Positions 8,782 to 17,105 of a stretch of DNA of 48,395 nucleotides are shown piece by piece. Under the pieces are notes generated by a model. It was not told the DNA's origin. It saw only the letters and a list, made by a program, of their open reading frames with translations, and searched no databases. Numbering within the stretch: the first letter of the stretch is position 1; every line of letters starts with the position of its first letter. The translations under genes and the position numbers were made by a program. Source of the stretch: Terriglobia bacterium (GTDB taxonomy: Bacteria > Acidobacteriota > Terriglobia > Bryobacterales > Bryobacteraceae); the NCBI GenBank assembly GCA_020073145.1, contig JAIQFS010000040.1, positions 1 to 48,395 of the forward strand, given 5' to 3'.

Positions 8782-9975
8782 ATGCAGGCAGTAGCCAACG
8801 CGATTGCGGACCGGATCTCATTAATCAGCGTGTCTTCCACGATGAAGGTGGCGGCGGAAGCCGAGCGCCTGCGAGCCGAGGGCGCCGATATCGTGGATTT
8901 TGGCGCGGGCGAACCGGATTTTCCAACTCCCGACAACATCAAGAAGGCCGCGATCCGGGCGCTCGACGACAACTTCACCAAGTACACCGCGGTCGGCGGC
9001 ACGGCCGATCTGAAGAAGGCCGTGTGCGAGTACCACGCCCGCCACTTCGGCACCGAATACAAGCCCAACGAGTGCCTCATCACGGTGGGCGGCAAGCACA
9101 TCATCTTCAACGCCGTCCAGGCGCTCATCAACCCCGGCGACGAAGTGGTGATCCCCGTGCCCTACTGGGTCACCTATAAGGACGTGGTCAACTACGCCGG
9201 CGGCAAGTGCGTGTTCGTCGACACCGACGAAGGCAGCGGCTTCGCGGTCACCGCCGCCATGATCGAGCCGCACCTCACCGCGCGCACCAAAATGGTGATC
9301 GTCAACTCGCCCTCGAACCCGAGCGGCGCGCTGGTGGATCGCGGCGAGTTCGAAAAGATCCTCAAGCTGACGGCGGAGCGCGGCATTTATCTCATGACCG
9401 ATGAGTGCTACTGTTTCTTTCTGTACGACAGCAAGCCATATTCAATCGCTTCGCTGCCGGGCGCCAAGGAATCGGTGCTGGTGGTGGGCTCGCTCTCCAA
9501 GACCTATGCCATGACCGGGTGGCGCATCGGATTCGGGCTAATGCCCGCGCCCATCATCAGCGCCATGACCAAGCTGCAGAGCCACTCGACATCCAACCCC
9601 ACGTCAATCGCGCAGAAGGCAGCGGCGGAAGCGTTGCGCGGGCCGCAGGAATCGGTCCAGATCATGCTGGCCGAGTACCGCAACCGGCGCGATTTCGTGA
9701 TCCAGCGCCTGCGCGCCATTCCCGGCGTGACGTGCGCCGAGCCGCGGGGCGCCTTCTACGCCTACCCGAACCTGGGGGTCGTGCTGGGCAAGAAGAGTGG
9801 CATCCAGAACACCCTGCAGCTTTGCGAGCGGCTGCTTTCCGAAGCCAAGGTCGCGGTGGTTCCGGGCGAGGCTTTCGGCACCGACCGGCACATCCGGCTC
9901 TCCTACGCGACATCCATGAAGGAACTGGAGCGCGGCATCGAACGCATTCACCAGTTCGTCGTTCAACATTCGTAA
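8782..9975 (+). CDS. pyridoxal-phosphate aspartate-type aminotransferase (class I, subgroup Ib)
   Basis: The 397-residue enzyme has every landmark of the fold-type I aspartate aminotransferase family: GAGEPDFPTP near the N-terminus, KYTAVGG, the substrate/PLP Asn179 in NSPSNPSG, Asp207 and Tyr210 (DECY), the Schiff-base Lys240 in SLSKTYAMTGWRIG, and the carboxylate-binding Arg in HIRLSYAT. It would transfer amino groups between aspartate, or a related amino acid, and 2-oxoglutarate in the cytosol. Subgroup Ib enzymes vary in specificity (aspartate, prephenate or aromatic), so I give no symbol. It lies 7 nt after coaD and 10 nt before the manA-like gene, which suggests an operon. Confidence 0.93.
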   Translation: MQAVANAIADRISLISVSSTMKVAAEAERLRAEGADIVDFGAGEPDFPTPDNIKKAAIRALDDNFTKYTAVGGTADLKKAVCEYHARHFGTEYKPNECLITVGGKHIIFNAVQALINPGDEVVIPVPYWVTYKDVVNYAGGKCVFVDTDEGSGFAVTAAMIEPHLTARTKMVIVNSPSNPSGALVDRGEFEKILKLTAERGIYLMTDECYCFFLYDSKPYSIASLPGAKESVLVVGSLSKTYAMTGWRIGFGLMPAPIISAMTKLQSHSTSNPTSIAQKAAAEALRGPQESVQIMLAEYRNRRDFVIQRLRAIPGVTCAEPRGAFYAYPNLGVVLGKKSGIQNTLQLCERLLSEAKVAVVPGEAFGTDRHIRLSYATSMKELERGIERIHQFVVQHS

Positions 9976-9985
9976 CCAGGGCGCT

Positions 9986-10795
9986 ATGGCCAAGCCCTTG
10001 CGCCTCACATCTTCCCTGCGGGAGAAGGTGTGGGGCAAGACCCGCCTGACACCCTGGTTTCCCGATTCGGCGCAGCCGATCGGCGAGGCCTGGTATCTGG
10101 CGGATCACGAACTGCCGCTGCTGGTGAAGCTGATCTTTACGAGCGAACGGCTTTCGGTGCAGGTGCATCCGGACGACGGAGAGGATGGGCCCCGCGGCAA
10201 GAACGAGATGTGGCACATTCTGGAAGCCGAGCCGGGAGCCACCATAGCGCTGGGGTTTCGCGAGCCCATCACGCGCCGGCGCCTGCTCGAAAGCACGCGC
10301 ACGGGCGAAGTCGAGCAACTTCTGCACTGGATTCCCGTCCAGCCGGGAGAGACCTACTACACTAAGGCGCACACGGTACACGCGATCGGCGCCGGAATCG
10401 TCCTGTGCGAAATCCAGCAGCATTGCGACATCACGTATCGGCTGTGGGACTACGGCCGGCCGCGCGAGATCCACGTGGACAAAGCGGTGCCGATTTCGGA
10501 TTTGGGAGTGCATCCCGGCGCCGCCCGGCCCGCGCCGCTCGGCGAAGGGCGCGAACTGCTGGTGCGTTCCCGGCACTTCAACACGGAGGCCGTGCGGTTG
10601 AAGCCGGGCGCGGCGTTCACTCCGTCCGCCGAAGACTGCCAGTTGTGGATCTGCCTGGAAGGCGGTGCCGAGATCGGCGGCGCAGCGGTTCGCCCGGGAG
10701 AAGTCTGGCTCTTGCCGGAAGCGGGTCCACAGCCCGAGGTCCGCGCGGAGCAAGCTTCGCGCTTTCTCCGCACGTACGTTCCACGGCCTACTTGA
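9986..10795 (+). CDS. manA: class I mannose-6-phosphate isomerase
   Basis: This enzyme interconverts mannose-6-phosphate and fructose-6-phosphate, linking glycolysis to mannose-containing glycans. The 269-residue cupin protein begins with LRLTSSLREKVWGKTRL, close to the family opening (L...L.ekiWGG..L). It carries the zinc ligands in LSVQVHPDD, a Glu in KNEMWHIL, and the later YTKAHTVHAIGAGIVLCEIQQ, where His and the Gly-rich turn complete the site. It is on the short side for the family (about 300) but ends cleanly. The last 8 nt overlap the end of the converging VOC gene. Confidence 0.9.
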   Translation: MAKPLRLTSSLREKVWGKTRLTPWFPDSAQPIGEAWYLADHELPLLVKLIFTSERLSVQVHPDDGEDGPRGKNEMWHILEAEPGATIALGFREPITRRRLLESTRTGEVEQLLHWIPVQPGETYYTKAHTVHAIGAGIVLCEIQQHCDITYRLWDYGRPREIHVDKAVPISDLGVHPGAARPAPLGEGRELLVRSRHFNTEAVRLKPGAAFTPSAEDCQLWICLEGGAEIGGAAVRPGEVWLLPEAGPQPEVRAEQASRFLRTYVPRPT

Positions 10796-11195
10796 CCTTC
10801 ACCGGCTCCCAGAGTTCGATCTTGTTGCCGTCCGGATCGTAGATCCAGGCGAAGCGCCCGTAGTCGTACTCCTCACGCTTGGGGTCGATGCGGACGCCGT
10901 TGGCGGCGAGATTGGCCAGCAGAGCGTCCAGATCGTCCACGATGTAATTGAACATGAATGGCGCCGCACTGGGATCGAAGTACGTCGAGGCGCTGGGGAA
11001 GATGGACCAAGCCGTGATCTGCTCGATTTCCGGGCGATCCTGGTCGCGCCACCGGAAGGCCGTTCCCTCCGGCCCGGACGGCATTCCCAGATTCTGCGCG
11101 TACCAGGAACGCAGGGGATCGGGCTGGGGAGATTTGAAGAATACGCCGCCGATGCCGATCACGCGCCCTCGCTCCTGCTGTAACGGAATAGCCAT
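10788..11195 (-). CDS. VOC-fold (glyoxalase/bleomycin-resistance type) protein
   Basis: A 135-residue single protein built of two beta-alpha-beta-beta-beta modules. RVIGIGGVFFKSPQPDPLRSWYAQNLGM opens the first module, and FMFNYIVDDLDALLANLAANGVRI with the closing DPDGNKIELWEP forms the second, with Glu in the usual metal-ligand position. The typical first-module His is replaced: the start reads IGIGGVFF rather than xxHxxxxV. It could be a dioxygenase-, isomerase- or binding-type member; the reaction is unknown. I chose the ATG at 11195 because the frame upstream (to 11276) is basic and unlike the family. It converges on manA with an 8-nt overlap. Confidence 0.82.
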   Translation of the reverse strand: MAIPLQQERGRVIGIGGVFFKSPQPDPLRSWYAQNLGMPSGPEGTAFRWRDQDRPEIEQITAWSIFPSASTYFDPSAAPFMFNYIVDDLDALLANLAANGVRIDPKREEYDYGRFAWIYDPDGNKIELWEPVKVK

Positions 11196-11250
11196 CCGAT
11201 GATCGTACCCCAAGCGGCGATTCTGCGGTACACTCCGTCTCAGAGGCGCC

Positions 11251-12141
11251 ATGCAAAGACCAATCGCTTTTTCCATTGGACTTTCGGTGCTGCTCGCCGG
11301 CGCGGCGTTCAGTCAAACCATAACCGCAACCACCAGCGCTACTACCGCGGGAAGGATCTCGGGGAGTGCGACCTTTGGAATTGCGAGCGGAATGCCGATT
11401 CCGTCCGTCGCCGGCGCACCCTACTCAGGGGAGCAGACTCAGGAGCAGGTGCAGACACTCTTCGACGGGACGCACATCACGCGCTCCATGGGAAGCATGA
11501 AACAATACCGGGATTCGCAGGGGCGGACCCGGACCGAGCGGGCGATGTTCATGGCGCCAGACGCTCCCGAGTCGCCGATCATCGTCGAGATCAACGATCC
11601 GGTGGCAGGCTTCCGCTACACCCTGGACACGCAGAACAAGGTGACGCATCGGATGGCAGCGCCCGCGGCCGGCGCTCTCCCTCGGGGTTTCGCGGTGGGC
11701 GGCGGGAGCGGGGGCGGGACCGGAGCGAATGCGGCGCAGACGGCGGGCGTCCTCGGCGCTCTCCTGACTTCGAAGCCCCCGCTACCGGGAGCCAACGGCG
11801 CCACGTCGCCGAATCAGCCAGTGCGTCCGCAGATGGCATCCGAGAACCTGGGCACCCAGGTCATCGAAGGCGTGCTTGTGGAGGGACACCGCCAGACCAC
11901 TACGTTTCCCGTGGGTTCGCAAGGCAACGACCGGCCCATCGTGGTGACGTCCGAGCAATGGATGTCTCCCGATCTGAAAATCATGATCGTGAACAAGACC
12001 AGCGACCCGCGATCGGGCGAGCACACGACGAAGATGATCAATCTCAACCGGTCCGAGCCGGACCCGGCATTGTTCCAGCCGCCGCCCGACTACACGATGA
12101 CCGACGAAACGGGCCCCTTCACGATTCAGTTTTCGCGGTAG
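11251..12141 (+). CDS. secreted protein of unknown function
   Basis: The 296-residue protein starts at ATG 11251, preceded by AGAGG. It has a signal peptide (MQRPIAFSIGLSVLLAGAAFSQ, cleavage probably after FS-Q or nearby). The mature part is Thr/Ser/Gly rich, then has THITRSMGSMKQYRDSQGRTRTER, a segment PIIVEINDPVAGFRYTLD, a Gly-rich low-complexity stretch (about 148-172), and a C-terminal half with LGTQVIEGVLVEGHRQTTTFP and VVTSEQWMSPDLKIMIVNKTSDPRSGE. This last pattern (QVIEGV, then SEQWxSPxLK) recurs in secreted acidobacterial proteins of unknown role, as far as I recall. No catalytic motif is evident. It converges on the permease gene with 30 nt between them. Confidence 0.75.
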   Translation: MQRPIAFSIGLSVLLAGAAFSQTITATTSATTAGRISGSATFGIASGMPIPSVAGAPYSGEQTQEQVQTLFDGTHITRSMGSMKQYRDSQGRTRTERAMFMAPDAPESPIIVEINDPVAGFRYTLDTQNKVTHRMAAPAAGALPRGFAVGGGSGGGTGANAAQTAGVLGALLTSKPPLPGANGATSPNQPVRPQMASENLGTQVIEGVLVEGHRQTTTFPVGSQGNDRPIVVTSEQWMSPDLKIMIVNKTSDPRSGEHTTKMINLNRSEPDPALFQPPPDYTMTDETGPFTIQFSR

Positions 12142-12171
12142 TGGAGCTCAAAGCGGCTGCGACTCGGATCT

Positions 12172-14655
12172 TCACTCCCCACGCAGGGCGGCCGTCGGAT
12201 CTAACGCCGCCGCACGGCGCGCCGGCAGCCAGCAGGCGGCGGCCGCGATCAGAAAGAACAGTGCGGCCATGAATGCGAACGTGGCCGGATCGGTGGCCTT
12301 GACGCCCACCAACAGGCTGGCCATCCACCGGGTCAGCCCCAGGGCGGCGAGCAGCCCGAGGGCGATTCCGGCCGCGCTCAAGCGGATGCCGCCCCCTACC
12401 ACCAGGCCGAAGATGCGGACAGGCGCGGCTCCCAGCGCCATGCGCACGCCGATCTCCGCTGTCCGCTGCCGGACCACCGTCGAGAGCACGCCGTACAAGC
12501 CCACGGCGGCGAGCAGCGCCGCAATCACCGCGAACACGCCGATCAGCAGCAGAGAGAAGCGTGTCCCGGCCTGGGCTTTGGCGACCAGCATATCCATCGG
12601 CTGCATTTCCGCAACCAGCAATTTCGAATCGAATTGTGCGATCGCTGCGCGCACCGGGCCCGCCAGCGACGCCGGGCTCCCGGCGGTCCGCACGGCCCAG
12701 GTCCCGACCGCGCCATAACCCGCGAACCCGTCGGTGAAATAGATCTGCTCCCTCCCCGGATCGGCCAGCGAGGACTGGCGCTGATGCTCGACGACACCCA
12801 AGATCTCCACCCACTCCGGCTGAGGGGTGCGGAGCCGAATCAGAATCCGCTTGCCCACAGCCGATTGATTCGGGAATGCCTTGGCGGCCAGCGCCTGGTC
12901 CACGAGGACTCCGTTCCGCTCCGGCGCGTTGTCGGCGTCGGTGAAGGCGCGACCGGCGATCAGCCGCGTGCGCAGGGTGTCGAAGTAGCCCGGCAGCACC
13001 AACTGGAAGTCCACCGCCTGAAAGCGAGTGGGATCGGTCAGGGCCGGCTCCAGTCCCCAACGGATTGGGCTGAATCCGCCGGCCAGTGGGAAGGGACCGG
13101 ATGCGGTCACACTCTCGACGCCCGTCAAAGCCTGGAGCCGGGTCTGGATTGCGCGCACGAACGCCTTGCGGCTGGGCGGAGTCGTTCCCCCGTCACCTCC
13201 CAACAATTGGAAGGTCAGGAGGCCATGCGGGTCGTACCCCGGCGCGATGCGCTGCAAGGCGAGAAAGCTGCGGACCATCAGGCCAGAGCCGATCAACAGA
13301 ACGAACGACAGCGCCACCTCCGCCACCACAACCGCGCTGCGGAGGAACCCGCCTCCGCCCAGACCGGCGGTGCGGCCAGCGCCGCGCAGGACGTCCATCA
13401 CGTTGGGCCGCGAGGCGCGCCACGCGGGGGCCAGGCCGAAGAGCGCGGCGGCAGCCAACCCCGCCAGCGCGGCGAATCCCAGCACGGTCCTGTCGATGGC
13501 GATCATCTGGAGGCGCGGCAGATTGGCGGGCGCAATCGCCAGCAACTCGCGGATGCCCGCCGCTGCCAGCGCCACGCCCAGCGCCGTGCCGGCGGCGGCG
13601 AGCATCAGCGCCTCCGCCAGCATCTGGCGGATCAACCGCCAGCGACTGGCGCCCATCGCGGCGCGCACCGCCAACTCCCGCGCTCGCAGAGAAGTCCGTA
13701 CCAGAAGCAGGTTGGCCACGTTGGCGCAAGCGATCAGCAACAGGAAGATCACCGCGCCCGACAACGCCAGCAGGGCCGGCCGGACTTCCTCGACGACATG
13801 GCGGTGCATCGGCTCCAGCCGGATCTGGAAGCCCGCGGTGTTTTCGATGAGGAAATTCCTCCGGATTCCGGCCGAAACCGCATCGGCGACGGATTGGGCC
13901 TGTTCCAGCGAGACGCCGTCCTTGAGCCTGCCGATGGCGCGCAGCGAAACGTTGTTCCGGGTGGCGTTGTCATAGTTGAGCCTGGCGGCGAACCAGACGT
14001 CCGGCGACCGCTCGATATTGGCATCGGCCGGGAAGAGCAGGTCGAAGCCGGGAGCGAGGACGCCGACGATTTCCGTGCCGGCTTGCGCGGCGCCGGGAAG
14101 GGCCCGTCCGAGGACCTGGGGGGCACCGCCGAAGCGCCGCTGCCAGTAGTCGTAGCTGAGAACCGCCACCACGGGTAAGCGGCGCGGCGCGGCGGCAGCG
14201 CCGGGAACCGGAGGCGGAGCGGGCTGCGGCTGCTCGTCGGCGTCGGAGAAATCGCGGCCGAGCACCATCCTGCCGCCCATCAGGCGGAAGAAGTTCGCGG
14301 TCACGTTGGCAAAGCGGATTTGCTCGGGCGATCCGTCCTCTCTCGGAACCACGTTGCGCCCGGTGAACGCCGCGCCGAGCTGGTCGAAGACGCGCGCGGT
14401 CCCGGTTCGGACGTCGAGGAAGTCCGCGTTCGACAGCGGAAAGTCCTTGACGTTGCGTTTCCGCATGTCGGAGATGGCGAACACCAGCCGGTCCGGGTTC
14501 CGGTAGGGCAGGGGCCGGAGGAGCACCGCGTCCGTGACGCTGAAGATGGCCGTGCTCGCGCCGATGCCGAGCGCGATGGTCACGACGGCGGTCACGGCGA
14601 ATACGGGGTTCTTCCGCATCATCCGCGTCGCGTAAACAAAATCTCGAAAAGACAA
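12172..14655 (-). CDS. MacB/FtsX-type permease of the acidobacterial duplicated orphan permease (ADOP) class
   Basis: The 827-residue membrane protein has two tandem MacB_PCD-FtsX units. Each has an N-terminal span (NPVFAVTAVVTIALGIGASTAIF; later FLRSAVVVAEVALSFVLLIGSG), a large extracytoplasmic domain, and a triple-span FtsX block. The first block contains VIFLLLIACANVANLLLVR and RELAVRAAMGASRWRLIRQML; the second contains EIGVRMALGA and ends in PARRAAALDPTAALRGE. No ATPase is encoded nearby, which fits the 'orphan' name. The start is TTG 14655 with AGGGGG upstream. It lacks the roughly 80-residue cytosolic N-terminal domain present in the second ADOP (41012) and has no PadR partner. A Pro/Ala insert (about 145-165) interrupts the first periplasmic domain. 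Confidence 0.88.
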   Translation of the reverse strand: MSFRDFVYATRMMRKNPVFAVTAVVTIALGIGASTAIFSVTDAVLLRPLPYRNPDRLVFAISDMRKRNVKDFPLSNADFLDVRTGTARVFDQLGAAFTGRNVVPREDGSPEQIRFANVTANFFRLMGGRMVLGRDFSDADEQPQPAPPPVPGAAAAPRRLPVVAVLSYDYWQRRFGGAPQVLGRALPGAAQAGTEIVGVLAPGFDLLFPADANIERSPDVWFAARLNYDNATRNNVSLRAIGRLKDGVSLEQAQSVADAVSAGIRRNFLIENTAGFQIRLEPMHRHVVEEVRPALLALSGAVIFLLLIACANVANLLLVRTSLRARELAVRAAMGASRWRLIRQMLAEALMLAAAGTALGVALAAAGIRELLAIAPANLPRLQMIAIDRTVLGFAALAGLAAAALFGLAPAWRASRPNVMDVLRGAGRTAGLGGGGFLRSAVVVAEVALSFVLLIGSGLMVRSFLALQRIAPGYDPHGLLTFQLLGGDGGTTPPSRKAFVRAIQTRLQALTGVESVTASGPFPLAGGFSPIRWGLEPALTDPTRFQAVDFQLVLPGYFDTLRTRLIAGRAFTDADNAPERNGVLVDQALAAKAFPNQSAVGKRILIRLRTPQPEWVEILGVVEHQRQSSLADPGREQIYFTDGFAGYGAVGTWAVRTAGSPASLAGPVRAAIAQFDSKLLVAEMQPMDMLVAKAQAGTRFSLLLIGVFAVIAALLAAVGLYGVLSTVVRQRTAEIGVRMALGAAPVRIFGLVVGGGIRLSAAGIALGLLAALGLTRWMASLLVGVKATDPATFAFMAALFFLIAAAACWLPARRAAALDPTAALRGE

Positions 14656-14963
14656 GAATCCGCCCCCTCTCGACCTTTGGACCTGCCTGAATCTAGAATA
14701 GCTCGCGCGGACCCACCATCAGCGCGGATGGTGCGCGTTCACGGCGCCGGGGATATGGCCGCAGGCGCCACCTGGCCGTACCAGGGCAGGCCGAGCCGTC
14801 CCCATGTGAAGCCGCCAATCAACCGAGGCCAGGAGCTGTTTCTCTGTTGGGATGGAAAATGACTTCGCGCGTGGCCGGGGAGATGATGGCGCGAGGACTC
14901 CGCCAGCGGAACGCAGGGCACACGTCACCGTCAGGACTGCCGATGGTATCTCGGAGTCAGCCC
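14656..14963. other. 308-nt region without a recognised gene
   Basis: The region lies between the end of rho and the start of the divergent-side permease, both on the minus strand. It should contain the permease promoter and the rho terminator. I find no convincing hairpin followed by a T-run on the minus strand after rho. The frames that cross it are shadows of rho or the permease. Confidence 0.4.
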
Positions 14964-16499
14964 CTAGCCGCTCATCGAGCCCAGGAACTCGCCGTTGCTG
15001 CGGGTCTTGCTGAGCTTGTCGAGCAGCAGCTCCATGGTCTCGACCGGCGAGAGCGGGTTCAGCACCTTGCGCAGAATCCACACCCGGTTGAGCTCTTCTT
15101 TGGGCAGCAGCAGCTCTTCTTTGCGCGTGCCGCTCTTGTTGATGTCGATGGCGGGGAAGACGCGCTTGTCCACCAGCTTGCGCTCCAGGTGGATTTCCAT
15201 GTTGCCGGTGCCTTTGAATTCTTCGAAGATCACATCGTCCATGCGGCTGCCGGTGTCGATCAAAGCCGTGGCGATGATGGTGAGCGAACCGCCTTCTTCG
15301 ATGTTGCGCGCGGCCCCGAAGAAGCGCTTGGGGCGCTGCAAGGCGTTGGAATCGACGCCGCCCGAAAGGACTTTGCCGGAGGGCGGGACGATGGTGTTGT
15401 AGGCGCGGGCCAGGCGGGTGATGGAATCGAGCAGGATCACCACGTCGCGCTTGTGCTCGACGAGGCGTTTGGCTTTCTCGATGACCATTTCCGCCACCTG
15501 CACGTGGCGCGTGGCGGGCTCGTCGAAGGTGGAGCTGATCACTTCCCCCTTCACGCTGCGCTGCATGTCGGTGACTTCCTCGGGGCGCTCGTCGATGAGG
15601 AGCACGATGAGCGAGACCTCGGGATGATTGGTGGTGACGGAGTTGGCGATGGACTGCAGCAGCATGGTCTTGCCGGTGCGCGGCGGCGAGACGATGAGGC
15701 CGCGCTGGCCTTTGCCGATGGGGGTGAGCAGGTCCATCACGCGGCCGGAGTAGTTTTCGCGCACGGTTTCGAGCTTCAGCCGCTCGTTGGGATAGAGCGG
15801 GGTGAGGTTGTCGAAGAAGATCTTGTTGCGGGCTTCCTCGGGCGGCTCGAAATTGATCGCGTCCACTTTGATGAGGGCGAAGTAGCGCTCCCCTTCCTTG
15901 GGCGGACGGATCTGGCCGGAGATGGTGTCGCCGGTGCGCAGGTCGAAACGGCGGATCTGCGAAGGCGAGACATAGACGTCGTCCGGGCCGGGCAAGTAAT
16001 TGTACTCAGGCGCGCGCAGAAAGCCGAAGCCGTCCGGCAGGCACTCAAGCACGCCTTCGGAGAAGATGAGGCCGCTCTTCTCCGCCTGGGTTTGCAGGAT
16101 TTTGAAAATGAGCTCCTGCTTGCGCAGACCGGCGGCGCCGGCGATGTTCATTTCCTTGGCGACGTCGTTGAGTTTCTGGATGCTCATGTCTTTCAGGGCA
16201 ACCAGATCCAGCGTCGGCGTACCGTTCTTCACGGCCTGGGCCAGCTGCGGCTTGTGACGCCGCTGTCCGGGGCCCCCGGCCTGCGGCAACTCCGCGGGCT
16301 CGGCGGCCGGCACCTCGGCAACCTTTGCCTCCGCCTTGGGGGGAGAGGCAGCGGCCTTAGCGGCGCGTTCCGGGCGTTCGGTCTTTTCTGGTTTTTCGTT
16401 CTTTTCCGCTTCCGCGGTGGCGGGAACCGGCTCTTTGTCAGCCGGCTGTTCCTGTGGCGGGACGTTCCCTAATGAAGTGTTTTCGATATTGCTAGCCAA
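14964..16499 (-). CDS. rho: transcription termination factor Rho
   Basis: Rho is the hexameric RNA-dependent ATPase that releases transcripts. The 511-residue protein starts at TTG 16499 with GAGGGAAA upstream. Residues 1-95 are a disordered Lys/Glu/Pro/Ala-rich extension, as in many high-GC and acidobacterial Rho proteins. The Rho N-terminal helical domain follows ([21 protein letters not shown] to [11 protein letters not shown]), then the cold-shock RNA-binding domain with GFGFLR (157-162). The RecA-like motor has Walker A in [10 protein letters not shown] (271-280), [10 protein letters not shown], Walker [15 protein letters not shown], and the R-loop/Q-loop segments. The start lies within the engB coding region (31-nt overlap), so the two are translationally coupled at the end of the minus-strand housekeeping cluster. 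Confidence 0.97.
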   Translation of the reverse strand: MASNIENTSLGNVPPQEQPADKEPVPATAEAEKNEKPEKTERPERAAKAAASPPKAEAKVAEVPAAEPAELPQAGGPGQRRHKPQLAQAVKNGTPTLDLVALKDMSIQKLNDVAKEMNIAGAAGLRKQELIFKILQTQAEKSGLIFSEGVLECLPDGFGFLRAPEYNYLPGPDDVYVSPSQIRRFDLRTGDTISGQIRPPKEGERYFALIKVDAINFEPPEEARNKIFFDNLTPLYPNERLKLETVRENYSGRVMDLLTPIGKGQRGLIVSPPRTGKTMLLQSIANSVTTNHPEVSLIVLLIDERPEEVTDMQRSVKGEVISSTFDEPATRHVQVAEMVIEKAKRLVEHKRDVVILLDSITRLARAYNTIVPPSGKVLSGGVDSNALQRPKRFFGAARNIEEGGSLTIIATALIDTGSRMDDVIFEEFKGTGNMEIHLERKLVDKRVFPAIDINKSGTRKEELLLPKEELNRVWILRKVLNPLSPVETMELLLDKLSKTRSNGEFLGSMSG

Positions 16500-17029
16500 A
16501 TTTCCCTCGCTCCCCGGCCCGTCAGGGCCGAGAATGGCAGCGGCTCCACGCCTTCCTCGCGGATGGCGCGCAAGCCGCGGTCCGATTCCGATCGGTTCAG
16601 TTTGTCCGTCTTGGTAGCGACTACCAAATACGGCCTGCCGTGATGTTCAAGCCACCGCCTCAGGTCCCGGTCCGGGTCCATCCATCCGCGGCGAGTATCC
16701 AAAATCAGACAGGACAGTTTCAGGTTCTCCCTCTGCTGCAAATAGTGCTCAACCAGTTGCTTCCATTGCCGGGCTACCGGCAACGGAACCCGGGCGTATC
16801 CATACCCCGGAAGATCGACGAAATAAAACGCGTCGTCGATCCGATAAAAATTGATCGTTTGTGTGCGACCCGGTGTGTTGCTAGTGAAAGCCAAGCCCTT
16901 CCGACGCGTCAGGGCGTTGAGCAGGCTCGACTTCCCTACGTTACTTCTCCCTAAGAACGCAATCTCCGGCAACCCGTCATGGGGGAATGTTTCCGGGTTG
17001 GCCGAACTCGTTACAAATTCTGCTTTCAA
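16469..17029 (-). CDS. engB: ribosome biogenesis GTPase EngB/YsxC
   Basis: EngB is a small TRAFAC GTPase needed for late 50S assembly. I set the start at TTG 17029 because it yields [16 protein letters not shown], the usual family N-terminus; the frame stays open to 17185 but is Arg-rich and unlike any homologue. The resulting 186 residues have G1 [10 protein letters not shown]2 in [14 protein letters not shown]3 DLPGYGYA, G4 TKTD and G5 FSALTGRG. The gene ends 31 nt inside rho and starts 76 nt after lon. All of these lie on the minus strand with clpX and tig. Confidence 0.95.
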   Translation of the reverse strand: MKAEFVTSSANPETFPHDGLPEIAFLGRSNVGKSSLLNALTRRKGLAFTSNTPGRTQTINFYRIDDAFYFVDLPGYGYARVPLPVARQWKQLVEHYLQQRENLKLSCLILDTRRGWMDPDRDLRRWLEHHGRPYLVVATKTDKLNRSESDRGLRAIREEGVEPLPFSALTGRGAREIWLAISKTLH

Positions 17030-17105
17030 ACCATCATAACCGCTCCCCACGGTCTCAGCCCGGCGGTGCGCACCGGGCCGGGGCCGCAGGCAGCGGCGCC
17101 CAGGG

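Noticed and set aside
11199-12272. A long plus-strand frame over the secreted protein
   Set aside because: It is the shadow frame of the real gene at 11251-12141, Arg/Gly rich, with no signal peptide or motif; the other frame has a signal peptide and ribosome-binding site.
14719-15081. Minus frame ending GHIPGAVNAHHPR, resembling the rhodanese motif GHIPGAVN
   Set aside because: It is an out-of-frame reading through the end of rho; the match is short and has no rest of a rhodanese domain.
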